This document shows, one piece after another, positions 20,140 through 27,580 of a stretch of DNA of 27,580 nt. A program made the translations under genes and the position numbers. Position 1 is the first letter of the stretch; each line of letters opens with the position of its first letter. The DNA comes from a virus: positions 1 to 27,580 of the IMG/VR virus record IMGVR_UViG_3300008450_000362; one strand, 5' to 3'. The notes under the pieces are model-generated. The model did no database searches. It was not told the origin of the DNA and saw only the letters and a program-made list of their open reading frames with translations.

Positions 20140-20579
20140 TGCGCCTAGTGACCGATCAGCCCAACGAGTTTCCGGCCGTGTGGCGCTGGCTGAATGGCCA
20201 GACGCGCCTGCCCTGGAGCTCGGACCTGCGCACGATCGGTGCAATGCGAGACGACGGGACGATCGCTGCGGCGGTCGGATACAACGGCTGGGGGCCCGAC
20301 AGCGTGTGGATGCACGTCGCATTCGACGGCCCGCATTCGCTGACTCGGGGCCTGTGGCGTGCAGCGTTTGAGTACCCGTTCAAGACGGTGGGCGTAAGCG
20401 CTGTGTATGGCCTGACTCCGAAGCACCTGGAGGAGGCAAACAAAATGAATGAAAAGCTTGGATTTCAACGCATTAGCGAAACAGTCGATGCGATAATTTG
20501 GGAAATGCGCGGCGAGAATTGCCGCTGGATCAAGGAGCGAAAACATGGGCGGCAAGGGATCAGCACCTCCACCACCTGA
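20139..20579 (+). CDS. GNAT-like acetyltransferase-fold protein, 146 aa
   Basis: TIGAMRDDGTIAAAVGYNGW, VWMHVAFDGPHSLTRGLWRAAFEYPF and HLEEANKMNEKLGFQRISE follow the GNAT order: a first strand pair, a central strand with the helix that would bind acetyl-CoA, and the common N-x-x-x-x-E-K-L-G-F end. Related proteins occur in podoviral tail regions; T7 gp13 has been annotated as acyltransferase-like. It may be a virion-associated protein rather than a cytosolic enzyme. The start overlaps the previous stop (TGATG). Its last 35 bp overlap the next gene in another frame. Confidence 0.7.
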   Translation: MRLVTDQPNEFPAVWRWLNGQTRLPWSSDLRTIGAMRDDGTIAAAVGYNGWGPDSVWMHVAFDGPHSLTRGLWRAAFEYPFKTVGVSAVYGLTPKHLEEANKMNEKLGFQRISETVDAIIWEMRGENCRWIKERKHGRQGISTSTT

Positions 20580-21924
20580 CTACGTCGGCGCAGCGCAGCT
20601 GCAGGGTGAGCTCTCGAAAGAGACGCTCAACATGCAGAACTACGCCAACCGGCCAACGCAGGTCACGCCGTTTGGCACGGTCAGCTATAGCACACAGGCC
20701 ACGACTGACCCGGCCACCGGGCAGAACGTCACTGCATGGACGCAGAACACCACGCTCGCACCTGGGCTGCAAGATGCGCTCAATGACCAGATCTCCATCC
20801 AGGCCGGCCGCAGCGACCTGGCCAGCAGCTTTATGGACCGTGTGCGCCAGGAGTATGGCCAGCCGTTCAGCTACGCCAACATGCCGGCGCTGACCACTGC
20901 CAATCGCCCCGGCGACCTGCAGACCCGCACGACCGACTACACGCCGGGCATGAACCACGCGTTCTCGTTTAGCAACCCGGCGTTCGGGCTCAATACGCAG
21001 GACAACCCGGCGCTGCCCCAGTTCGACAGCAGCTACCGTGACACGGTGGCCAACACGCTGATGGAGCGCATGGTGCCGGTGCATGAGCGGCAGCAGGGCC
21101 AGCTCGAGACGCAACTGGCCAACCAGGGCTTCGTGCAGGGCTCCGAGGCCTACCGCCGCGCCCTGGAGGAGCTCCAACAGCGCCAGGCGGGGGAGCGCTT
21201 TAACGCACTCAACGCGGCCGGAGAAGAAGCGCAGCGGCTTTATCAGATGCAGATGGGCGCACGCCAGCAGGCATTCGGCGAGGACCTGCAGAGCGGCCAG
21301 TTCGGCAACCAGGCCGTCGGCCAGGACTACAACCAGATGCTGGGCTTGGCTCAGTTCGGCAACCAGGCCTTCGGCCAAGCCTCTGCGATGGACATCGCAC
21401 GCATGAACGCGATGAACCAGGCACAGGCTCAGCAGTTCGCGCTGAATCAGCAATACGCCAACCAGATGAACCAGGCACGCCAGCAGGCGATCGCTGAGCA
21501 GGCCCAGCGCCGCGGCATGTCTCTCAACGAGATGAACGCGCTGCTGAGTGGCCAGCAGGTGGCAATGCCGCAGATGCCGGCATTCGTGCAGTCTGGCCGT
21601 GCAGAGACGCCCAACATTCTGGGCGCAACGCAGATGGGTTACGACGCGCAGCTCGGCGCCTACAACGCACAGCAGGCGGGCTTCAACAACCTGCTGGGCT
21701 CGGCCGCGCAGCTCGGCTCTGCCGCCTTCATGTTCTCGGATCGCCGGCTCAAGTCCAACATCAAGCGGGTGGGGACTCACGCAATCGGCGTGGGCATTTA
21801 CGACTACACGATGATGGGATTCCCGCAACGCGGTGTGATTGCACAAGAGGTGCAGGCTGTCCGGCCAGACCTGGTTAAGCGACACGCCAACGGCTACTTG
21901 ATGGTCAATTACGGAGGTCTATGA
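20545..21924 (+). CDS. Gln-rich virion protein with C-terminal S74 chaperone domain, 459 aa
   Basis: AAGGAG lies 7 nt before the ATG. The N-terminus MGGKGSAPPPPDYVGAAQ is a common opening of podoviral internal/tail proteins. Residues 160-370 are helical and rich in Gln, Ala, Asn and Met (FGNQAVGQDYNQMLGLAQFG), with two FGNQA(V/F)GQ repeats. Residues 398-459 are a short S74 intramolecular chaperone domain: SDRRLKSNI with Ser398 and Lys403, then YDYTMMG and GVIAQEVQAVRPDLV. In tail fibres this domain trimerises and cuts itself off before the Ser. Here it is attached to an internal-type protein, and the domain is shorter than the usual 100 or so residues. Confidence 0.78.
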   Translation: MGGKGSAPPPPDYVGAAQLQGELSKETLNMQNYANRPTQVTPFGTVSYSTQATTDPATGQNVTAWTQNTTLAPGLQDALNDQISIQAGRSDLASSFMDRVRQEYGQPFSYANMPALTTANRPGDLQTRTTDYTPGMNHAFSFSNPAFGLNTQDNPALPQFDSSYRDTVANTLMERMVPVHERQQGQLETQLANQGFVQGSEAYRRALEELQQRQAGERFNALNAAGEEAQRLYQMQMGARQQAFGEDLQSGQFGNQAVGQDYNQMLGLAQFGNQAFGQASAMDIARMNAMNQAQAQQFALNQQYANQMNQARQQAIAEQAQRRGMSLNEMNALLSGQQVAMPQMPAFVQSGRAETPNILGATQMGYDAQLGAYNAQQAGFNNLLGSAAQLGSAAFMFSDRRLKSNIKRVGTHAIGVGIYDYTMMGFPQRGVIAQEVQAVRPDLVKRHANGYLMVNYGGL

Positions 21925-21925
21925 A

Positions 21926-22306
21926 ATGAACGACGACATGATGTTTGAGTACCTGCTCCAGATGGGCGCCATGCGCCCCGAGGAGGAGCAGCTTAAAAAG
22001 AAGCAGGCGATGGTTGACGCACTCCGCAAGAATGCGCTGACCCCTATGCAGGGCGAGATGATCGGCAAGCACTACGTTGGCCCCGGCATCGGGGGTGCAA
22101 TCAGCCAGCTTGGCCAGGCCTACATGGCCAATCAGGGGCAGGCCGGTGTCGACACCGCAATGGCCGGCTTTAATACGCGCCAGCGCCAGATGCTTGAGGA
22201 CATGCGCAAGCGCCGCCGCATGGGCACGGGTGGCTTGAGCGACATGAGTTCCACGTCCAGCTACAGCGACCCCTACAGCCAGTTCAGCTACGGAGATATG
22301 GCATAA
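21926..22306 (+). CDS. Hypothetical virion-region protein, 126 aa
   Basis: GGAGG lies 8 nt before the ATG. The protein begins MNDDMMFEYLLQMGAMRPEE, contains LTPMQGEMIGKHYVGPGIGG and QMLEDMRKRRRMG, and ends in a Ser/Tyr-rich tail (SSTSSYSDPYSQFSYGDMA). No family is recognised. Position between the S74 protein and large internal proteins suggests a small ejection or assembly partner. It is rich in Met and Gln like its neighbours. Confidence 0.65.
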   Translation: MNDDMMFEYLLQMGAMRPEEEQLKKKQAMVDALRKNALTPMQGEMIGKHYVGPGIGGAISQLGQAYMANQGQAGVDTAMAGFNTRQRQMLEDMRKRRRMGTGGLSDMSSTSSYSDPYSQFSYGDMA

Positions 22307-23476
22307 ATGGACTACAGCCTACTGCCCGAAGACCAAGAAGCGCCGTATGGCCAAGGCCTGCGGCTCAAGCGCGCCGTGGCCGCGACCAGGTCGCCGGGCG
22401 GTGTGCTGACCAACAACGTGCAGACTGGTGAGGCGTTGAGTGGCCCGGCCGGTTACCGCGATCGCGCTGCCACCCTGTACCAGCAGGGCAACGAGCTTTA
22501 CAACTCTGAGCCCGACATGACGGCACTGCAGAACTACGCACGGCAGCGCGGCCAGGAAGGCGATGGCGCTATGCTGAATGCGCTGGCTGCGCAGTTCGCT
22601 GGTGAGCGCTTTGAGCCTGTGCAGGCTCAGTATCTAAAGAAGGCGAGCGCGGCCCGTGACCCGATGAAGCTCGCGGGCGGCATGATTACCGCCGACGGCC
22701 AGTTCATCAAGGACCCGTTTGCTCAGCAGGACAAGCGTGCCGAGTTCCTGCTCAACCAGGCTAAAGCCTACGAGCAGATGGCGGCCAGCGCAGAGACAGC
22801 GCAGCAGCGTGCAGCGGCACAGGCTGCGCAGAACGACATGAACAACCAGCTGCGCATGATGGGGATTCAGATCCAGCAGGGCAGGCTTGATTACCTTAAC
22901 AACAAGGAGCCGGACAACACAAAGACGTTCCGAGCTGAAGACACTCTGCGCAATGACTTTGACAAGATTACAAAAGACCTGCGCGACGAGCTGCAGGCAA
23001 CAAGCAAGATCACCGACATTGTGAGGGCCACGCCACCCGGCAAGACGCCTGACGCAATCACGCAGCAGTCGCTGGTAATCCTGCTGAACAAGTTCCTAGA
23101 TCCAGGCTCGGTCGTTCGTGAGGGCGAATTCGATCGAGTGGTTCAGGCGCAGGGGCTAATTGGGCAGGCGCAGAACTTGAAAGACAGGATCCTGTTTGGC
23201 AAGCCTCTTGACGCAAATACGATTCAGCAGATTAATGGCCTAGCAGATATGTACAGCAAGGCAGCCACTGCAAAGATCCAGTCGGTCGCAGACAACTACT
23301 CTGACATCGCCACCCGGCGAGGCTTGGATGTCAACAACGTAATCAGCGAACCCAAGTTTCGTCGGTCGCCGGCAGCGCGCCAGTCAGGCAGTGCGCCGGC
23401 CCCAGGAACTGTTCAAGACGGGTATCGGTTCAAAGGTGGCAACCCTGCTGACTCTAACAACTGGGAGAAGGTTTGA
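22307..23476 (+). CDS. Internal virion/ejection-type protein, 389 aa
   Basis: The protein is largely helical with Ala/Gln-rich segments (YEQMAASAETAQQRAAAQAAQ) and a C-terminal sequence QDGYRFKGGNPADSNNWEKV, which resembles the ends of internal or pore-forming proteins in podoviruses. The start at 22307 directly follows the previous stop; GGAG is 12 nt upstream. The stop overlaps the next ATG (ATGA). It has no transmembrane helix or enzymatic motif. An ejection role comparable to T7 gp14-gp16 is an inference from position and composition. Confidence 0.62.
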   Translation: MDYSLLPEDQEAPYGQGLRLKRAVAATRSPGGVLTNNVQTGEALSGPAGYRDRAATLYQQGNELYNSEPDMTALQNYARQRGQEGDGAMLNALAAQFAGERFEPVQAQYLKKASAARDPMKLAGGMITADGQFIKDPFAQQDKRAEFLLNQAKAYEQMAASAETAQQRAAAQAAQNDMNNQLRMMGIQIQQGRLDYLNNKEPDNTKTFRAEDTLRNDFDKITKDLRDELQATSKITDIVRATPPGKTPDAITQQSLVILLNKFLDPGSVVREGEFDRVVQAQGLIGQAQNLKDRILFGKPLDANTIQQINGLADMYSKAATAKIQSVADNYSDIATRRGLDVNNVISEPKFRRSPAARQSGSAPAPGTVQDGYRFKGGNPADSNNWEKV

Positions 23477-25419
23477 TGGCCGCGCCTTGGGAGAAATACC
23501 AACAGCAGCCGACAGGCCCGTGGTCTAACTTTAAAGGCGACGAGAAGACGACGCCTGTCGACTGGAAAGCGCTCCTTGAGCAGGAGGCAGCACGCGAGCA
23601 GGATGAGTACATCGCCAACCTGCCGACCTGGAAAAAGGTCGCGCTCAATGTCGGCGCTGGCGTCGATCAGCTGGTGACTGGCGCCAAGCAGCTGTTTTCT
23701 GGCGAAGAAGAAGAGAAAAGGCTGCGAAAAGAAGTCGACCGCAAGCGGCCATTCAACAAAAAGCTGGGCGAGAGCCTGCAAGTCGGGCTTGATTCTCCGA
23801 GCTGGGTGCCTACTGCAGGCGAGGCATTGCAGAGCGTTGGCCAGATTGCACCGACAATGGCGATACCAGTCGGATGGGCGGGCCAGGGCATGCGCATGCT
23901 GCCTAACGCTTATCGAGCTGTTCGAGGCCTGCCTGCTGCTACCGCACCGGCACGGATTGGGACTGGCTCCCTAGTGGCTGATGCTGCTGCGTCTGGTGCG
24001 GCATTCGGAGCAATCGCGCCTGTTGGTACCGAAGACAGCCGCGGCATAAATATGCTGACCGGCGCCGCCACCGGTGCTGCGTTCCCGCTGACAATGGCCG
24101 GTGGTAACCAGGTGGCCAACATGGTCACTAGAAGCGGTGGCGAGCGTCGTGCAGGGGCACAGATTGGCCGCGAGCTGGCAGGCGACGGCGTAGATGAAGG
24201 CGCCGTGCTCAATCAGACCCTTGCTCGCCTGCGTGCAATTCAGCAGGCTCGCGCCAATCAGATTCCTGGCGCTCCTGGTCAAAACATTCCGCTTTCAACA
24301 GCGGCACAACTGCGTGATGCACAGCTGGCACGCCTTGAGGCCGGCAGCCGCGCACGCAATGGCGCCAACTGGTACGACTTCGACCAACAGCAGGCCGCTG
24401 CGGTGGCTGATGCCCTGCGCACTGCAACGAGCTCTGCTGATGACCTAGCCGCACGGAAAGCTCTGCGCGGACAGAACTGGGACACGCGCTGGGCTCAGGC
24501 CAAAGGCAGCGCAAACATGCAGAACTTTGGCCAGAACCTCGCCGGATTCCGAAAAAATCTCGACCAGGCCATGATGTCTGCTGAGTCGTCCAACCCGGCC
24601 GTGCGCAACATGCTGACTTCAATTGCTGACGAAGTCGATCGTCTTGGGCCGGCATTTGGCTTGGGCAACCTGCAGCAGATCCGCGCCAACCTCAGTGGCA
24701 AGTACAACCCGATGAGCCCAAACGCTTATGCGTCCGTGCCCAGAGATGCTCCAGCCACACAGTCTGTGCTACGCGAGATTGACAACATCCTCAACCAGGC
24801 AACGAACAACCGCTGGCAGGACGTTGTAACTGGCTACGCTCGAGAGAGTCAGCCTGTGGCCGCGTCTAAGGCTGCTGGCCGGGTGCGTGAGGCCTTCTAC
24901 GACCCTGCCACAGGCCGCGTGCGTGGCGTGGCTGCTGATGCTGCTGGGGACGTTCCTAAGATCACCGAGGCTGGCCTTGGACGGGCTCTGGATGCCGCTC
25001 GCGGTCCTGACAAGAGCCTGCAGCTATCGCCGGAGGCCAACAGGCGCGTAGAGGCCATCCTTGACGCGCTGCGAGCTCAGAACATCGTGCAGGGCGTCAA
25101 GCGCTCGGCAACGGCTGGTGGAGGCTCTAACACGGCCAGCGACATGTTCGCAGCGCGAGCTGCTGCCCAGGCTGGTGACACTGTTGCCGGCATGGCCGGT
25201 GGCCCCGCTGGAGTGGCCACAAAGACTGCGCTAGACGCTTTGGGGAACGTGGCCAACGCCAACCGAGACGCGGCACTGGCCCGAGCACTGCAGAACCCAG
25301 AGCAGATGATTGCCATCATTGAGCGCCGCCTCCAGGCAGGCCAGCCGTTGTCTGCAACCGAGGATGCCTTTTTGAGGGTGGTGCGTGGCGTTTCGGCAAC
25401 CCCTCTCACGGGCAACTGA
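23476..25419 (+). CDS. Large internal virion/ejection-type protein, 647 aa
   Basis: ATG at 23476 has GGAG 9 nt upstream; a TTG one codon earlier is less likely. The N-terminus MAAPWEKYQQQ is polar. From about residue 110 to 210 come Ala/Gly-rich hydrophobic stretches (TMAIPVGWAGQGMRM, LVADAAASGAAFGAI, MLTGAATGAAFPLTMAGG) that could enter membranes. The remaining 400 residues are helical and Ala/Asn-rich, with no lytic transglycosylase or protease motif that I can see. It is the last gene before a promoter-like gap and the fibre gene. A DNA-ejection conduit component is inferred. Confidence 0.62.
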   Translation: MAAPWEKYQQQPTGPWSNFKGDEKTTPVDWKALLEQEAAREQDEYIANLPTWKKVALNVGAGVDQLVTGAKQLFSGEEEEKRLRKEVDRKRPFNKKLGESLQVGLDSPSWVPTAGEALQSVGQIAPTMAIPVGWAGQGMRMLPNAYRAVRGLPAATAPARIGTGSLVADAAASGAAFGAIAPVGTEDSRGINMLTGAATGAAFPLTMAGGNQVANMVTRSGGERRAGAQIGRELAGDGVDEGAVLNQTLARLRAIQQARANQIPGAPGQNIPLSTAAQLRDAQLARLEAGSRARNGANWYDFDQQQAAAVADALRTATSSADDLAARKALRGQNWDTRWAQAKGSANMQNFGQNLAGFRKNLDQAMMSAESSNPAVRNMLTSIADEVDRLGPAFGLGNLQQIRANLSGKYNPMSPNAYASVPRDAPATQSVLREIDNILNQATNNRWQDVVTGYARESQPVAASKAAGRVREAFYDPATGRVRGVAADAAGDVPKITEAGLGRALDAARGPDKSLQLSPEANRRVEAILDALRAQNIVQGVKRSATAGGGSNTASDMFAARAAAQAGDTVAGMAGGPAGVATKTALDALGNVANANRDAALARALQNPEQMIAIIERRLQAGQPLSATEDAFLRVVRGVSATPLTGN

Positions 25420-25424
25420 TAGCG

Positions 25425-25459
25425 AAAAATGCAACACATTGGCAAAATAGCACTATAAA
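25425..25459 (+). promoter_or_regulatory. Possible fibre promoter region
   Basis: The 53-bp gap holds AAAAAT-GCAACA (25425-25436), a one-base-shorter version of the AATCGCAACA string, and TATAAA (25454-25459). No -35 is convincing for either. AAGGAG (25461-25466) provides a good ribosome site for the ATG at 25473. Confidence 0.3.
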
Positions 25460-25472
25460 CAAGGAGTAAGCG

Positions 25473-27580
25473 ATGCCCCGTAATGGATCAGGAACCTACA
25501 CGCTGCCAGCCGGCAACCCGGTTTCTCCTGGGACGACGATCGAGTCGAGCTGGGCGAACACGACCCTATCGGACATCGCAACCGAGCTCACCAACTCGCT
25601 GAGCCGCACCGGTGCCGGCGGCATGCTGGCCTCCTTCCGGGTCGCAGACGGATCCATCACGACGCCTGGCGTCGCATTCCTGAACGAAACCAACTCGGGC
25701 TTTTACCGGGCCAGCGCCGGCAACATTCGCTGGGGCGTGACTGGTGTGGACGTCGTGCTGCTGTCTGCTTCCGGTGTCGTGATCCCGGCCGGCAGGACGA
25801 CGACAATGAACGGCAACGCCACCGTCGGCGGCACCTTCGGCGTCACGGGGGCCGCGACGCTGAGCTCGACGCTGGCCGTCACGGGTTCGATCACCGCCAC
25901 CGGTGGCCTGGTCGGCAACATCACCTCGAGCGGCACCTCGACCTTCACCGACGTCACCATCAGCGGCACGCTCGACATGACGGCCGGCAGCTCGGCAACG
26001 ATCACCGGGCTCTTGACGCCCACCAGCGCCAGCGACGCAGCCAACAAGGGCTACGTCGACACCCAGGACGCGCTGCGCTTGGCTTTGGCCGGCGGCACGA
26101 TGGCTGGCGCGATCGCCATGTCGACCAACAAGATTACCGGACTGGGGACGCCTACCGCAGACGCAGACGCAGCCACCAAGGCCTACGTTGACAGCGTCGC
26201 CCAGGGCCTCGATGCCAAGGCATCCTGCCGCGTGGCCACGACGGCCAACATCACACTGAGCGGCACGCAGACGATCGACGGCGTGGCCGTGATCGCCGGC
26301 GAGCGTGTGCTGGTCAAGGACCAGTCGACGGCCTCGCAAAACGGCATCTACGTCGTGGCAGCAGGCGCCTGGACGCGGGCCACTGACACCGACACCTGGA
26401 ACGAGCTGGTCCACGCCTTCACGTTCATCGAAGAGGGCAGCACCAACGCATCCAACGGGTTCATCTGTACCGCCCAGACTGGCGGCACGCTGGGCTCGAC
26501 CGCGGTCAACTGGACGCAGTTCTCTGGTGCTGGCCAGGTCAATGCTGGCACCGGTATGAGCAAGACCGGCAACACGCTCAACGTGAACACCGCCTCGAGC
26601 TCGCGCATCGTAGTCGGCGCTGACGAGATCGACTTGGCCACGACGGGCATCGTCGCCGGCACCTACCGCTCTGTGACCATCGACCAGTGGGGGCGTGCAA
26701 CGGCCGGGACTAACCCCACGACGCTGGCCGGCTACGGCATCAGCGACGCCTACACCCAGACGCAGACCAACAATTTGCTGAATGCCAAGCTCTCGCTGAG
26801 CGGCGGCACCATGACTGGTGCGATCGCAATGGGCGCGCAGCCGATCACTGGCCTGCAAGATCCGACCAACGCCCAGGACGCGGCCACCAAGAACTACATC
26901 GACACGGTCTTTGGCAGCACGACGAGCGCTGCGGCCTCTGCAGCTGCAGCCGCCGGGAGCGCCTCTGCTGCCTCGACAAGCGCTACTAACGCATCGAACA
27001 GCGCCACGGCCGCAGCCAACAGCGCCACGGCTGCAGCGGCATCGTATGACAGCTTTGACGACCGCTACTTAGGGCAGAAGGCCGCAGACCCCTCGACGGA
27101 CAACGACGGCAACCCGCTGATCACGGGCGCCCTGTACTTCAACACGACAACCGACGTCATGCGCGTCTACAACGGCAGCGCCTGGCAGAACGTGGCGTCG
27201 GTGCCCGACCTGGTCGTCGAGCAGACCTTCACGGCCAGCGCGGGGCAGACGAGCGCCACGTTTACGGCCGGCTACGACGTCGGCTTCCTGTACGTCTACG
27301 TCAACGGGGTGCTGCTCTTCCCGAGCGAGATCGTTGCCACCAACGGCAGCACGGTGACGTTCAACACGCCGCTGGCGCTCAACGACCAGGTGCGCATGCT
27401 GGCCTACAAGTCGGTGGGCAGCGTGACCATCGCAGACATCTCGGGCCTGCAAGCAGCCCTCGATGCCAAGCAGGCAACTCTGGTCAGTGGATCCAACATC
27501 AAAACTGTTGGTGGCCAATCGCTGCTAGGCAGTGGAAACGTAGAAGCAGGAATCTCAACAGGCAAGGCCATCGCTATGGC
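25473..27580 (+). CDS. Tail fibre protein, C-terminus outside window
   Basis: The frame is open from ATG 25473 (AAGGAG 6 nt upstream) to the window end, at least 702 codons. The N-terminus MPRNGSGTYTLPAGNPV then TTIESSWANTTLSDIATEL is a widespread virion-attachment domain of phage fibres. The shaft has the repeat ITGL..PT..DAA(N/T)K.Y(V/I)D at about residues 175, 225 and 460, and (S)GGTM.GAIAM. Residues 226-365 hold AVIAGERVLVKDQSTASQNGI. An Ala/Ser-rich helix (about 482-525) leads to YDSFDDRYLG and GALYFNTTTDVMRVYNG. The receptor-binding tip lies beyond the window. Position after ejection genes suggests the main host-range protein. Confidence 0.88.
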   Translation, partial: MPRNGSGTYTLPAGNPVSPGTTIESSWANTTLSDIATELTNSLSRTGAGGMLASFRVADGSITTPGVAFLNETNSGFYRASAGNIRWGVTGVDVVLLSASGVVIPAGRTTTMNGNATVGGTFGVTGAATLSSTLAVTGSITATGGLVGNITSSGTSTFTDVTISGTLDMTAGSSATITGLLTPTSASDAANKGYVDTQDALRLALAGGTMAGAIAMSTNKITGLGTPTADADAATKAYVDSVAQGLDAKASCRVATTANITLSGTQTIDGVAVIAGERVLVKDQSTASQNGIYVVAAGAWTRATDTDTWNELVHAFTFIEEGSTNASNGFICTAQTGGTLGSTAVNWTQFSGAGQVNAGTGMSKTGNTLNVNTASSSRIVVGADEIDLATTGIVAGTYRSVTIDQWGRATAGTNPTTLAGYGISDAYTQTQTNNLLNAKLSLSGGTMTGAIAMGAQPITGLQDPTNAQDAATKNYIDTVFGSTTSAAASAAAAAGSASAASTSATNASNSATAAANSATAAAASYDSFDDRYLGQKAADPSTDNDGNPLITGALYFNTTTDVMRVYNGSAWQNVASVPDLVVEQTFTASAGQTSATFTAGYDVGFLYVYVNGVLLFPSEIVATNGSTVTFNTPLALNDQVRMLAYKSVGSVTIADISGLQAALDAKQATLVSGSNIKTVGGQSLLGSGNVEAGISTGKAIAM
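26997..27038 (+). repeat. 21-bp tandem repeat in the fibre gene
   Basis: Two units of 21 bp (26997-27017 and 27018-27038) starting AACAGCGCCACGG encode NSATAAA. They differ at only one or two positions and extend the Ala/Ser-rich coil, a place where such phage fibres often change length. Confidence 0.75.

Noticed and set aside
20560-21885. Open frame of 441 codons on the minus strand over the S74 protein gene
   Set aside because: The plus-strand protein has recognisable domains and a perfect ribosome site; the antisense product is Leu/His/Arg-rich with no motif.
25566-26858. Open frame of 430 codons on the minus strand across the tail fibre gene
   Set aside because: It lies entirely antisense to a clear fibre with repeated shaft motifs, has low-complexity content, and follows from GC-rich codon bias.
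1-27580. CRISPR arrays, tRNA genes, insertion sequences or a diversity-generating retroelement
   Set aside because: No regularly spaced repeats, cloverleaf, transposase or reverse transcriptase motif was seen by eye; the fibre C-terminus, where a variable repeat could lie, is outside the window.

Overview
The window is part of a double-stranded DNA tailed-phage genome (Caudoviricetes), or a prophage, of the short-tailed podovirus type. It carries terminase, portal, scaffold, major capsid, adaptor, tail-hub, internal/ejection-type virion proteins and a tail fibre, and no tape measure, sheath or long tail tube gene. A phage repressor/Cro switch indicates a temperate phage. GC-rich codon use, and -10 elements that run into CGCAA, suggest a betaproteobacterial (Burkholderiales-like) host. 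The host call is an inference from composition and style only.

Layout. (1) Positions 1-3890, minus strand: the leftward early operon. In order of transcription it holds a 41-aa membrane protein, a 126-aa conserved protein, a Sak4-like ATPase, a DUF669 protein, an iron-sulphur Cas4/AddB-type exonuclease, a winged-helix protein, three small proteins and a RuvC-like resolvase cut by the window edge. Nearly all overlap by 4 bp (ATGA/GTGA) and form a replication/recombination cassette. (2) Positions 3891-4700: the immunity region. It has a leftward promoter with a perfect 15-bp palindromic operator, a repressor whose S24-like C-terminal domain lacks the catalytic Ser and Lys, and overlapping divergent promoters PRM/PR. 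(3) Positions 4694-7097, plus strand: Cro-like regulator, a 48-aa protein ending in an SSB-tip-like sequence, and a primase-polymerase/RepA-type helicase. (4) Positions 7027-7209: a cluster of GGGGACA direct and inverted repeats between the helicase and the terminase genes (candidate origin or packaging site). (5) Positions 7210-13171: small terminase candidate, DUF3310 protein, large terminase, portal, a 52-aa protein and a 463-aa protein that may be an ejected effector. (6) Positions 13147-13398: a 68-aa gene on the opposite strand interrupts the late operon. (7) Positions 13399-16961: 106-aa protein, scaffold, a structured leader, major capsid protein, a 65-aa protein bracketed by terminator-like hairpins, and a 202-aa protein. 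(8) Positions 16973-25419: adaptor, tail hub, acidic repeat protein, GNAT-like protein, a Gln-rich virion protein with a C-terminal S74 chaperone domain, and three internal/ejection-type proteins. (9) Positions 25473-27580: tail fibre, open at the window end.

No integrase, holin, endolysin, tRNA, insertion sequence or CRISPR array was seen; lysis and integration genes presumably lie outside. No stretch longer than about 190 bp lacks a gene. The most interesting signals are a recurring promoter-like motif (WATCRCAACA) ahead of late genes, twice abutting an ATG without a Shine-Dalgarno (possible leaderless mRNAs); the GGGGACA repeat cluster; the structured capsid leader; the inactive-looking repressor protease domain; the 48-aa SSB-tip-like protein; and the 463-aa candidate effector.
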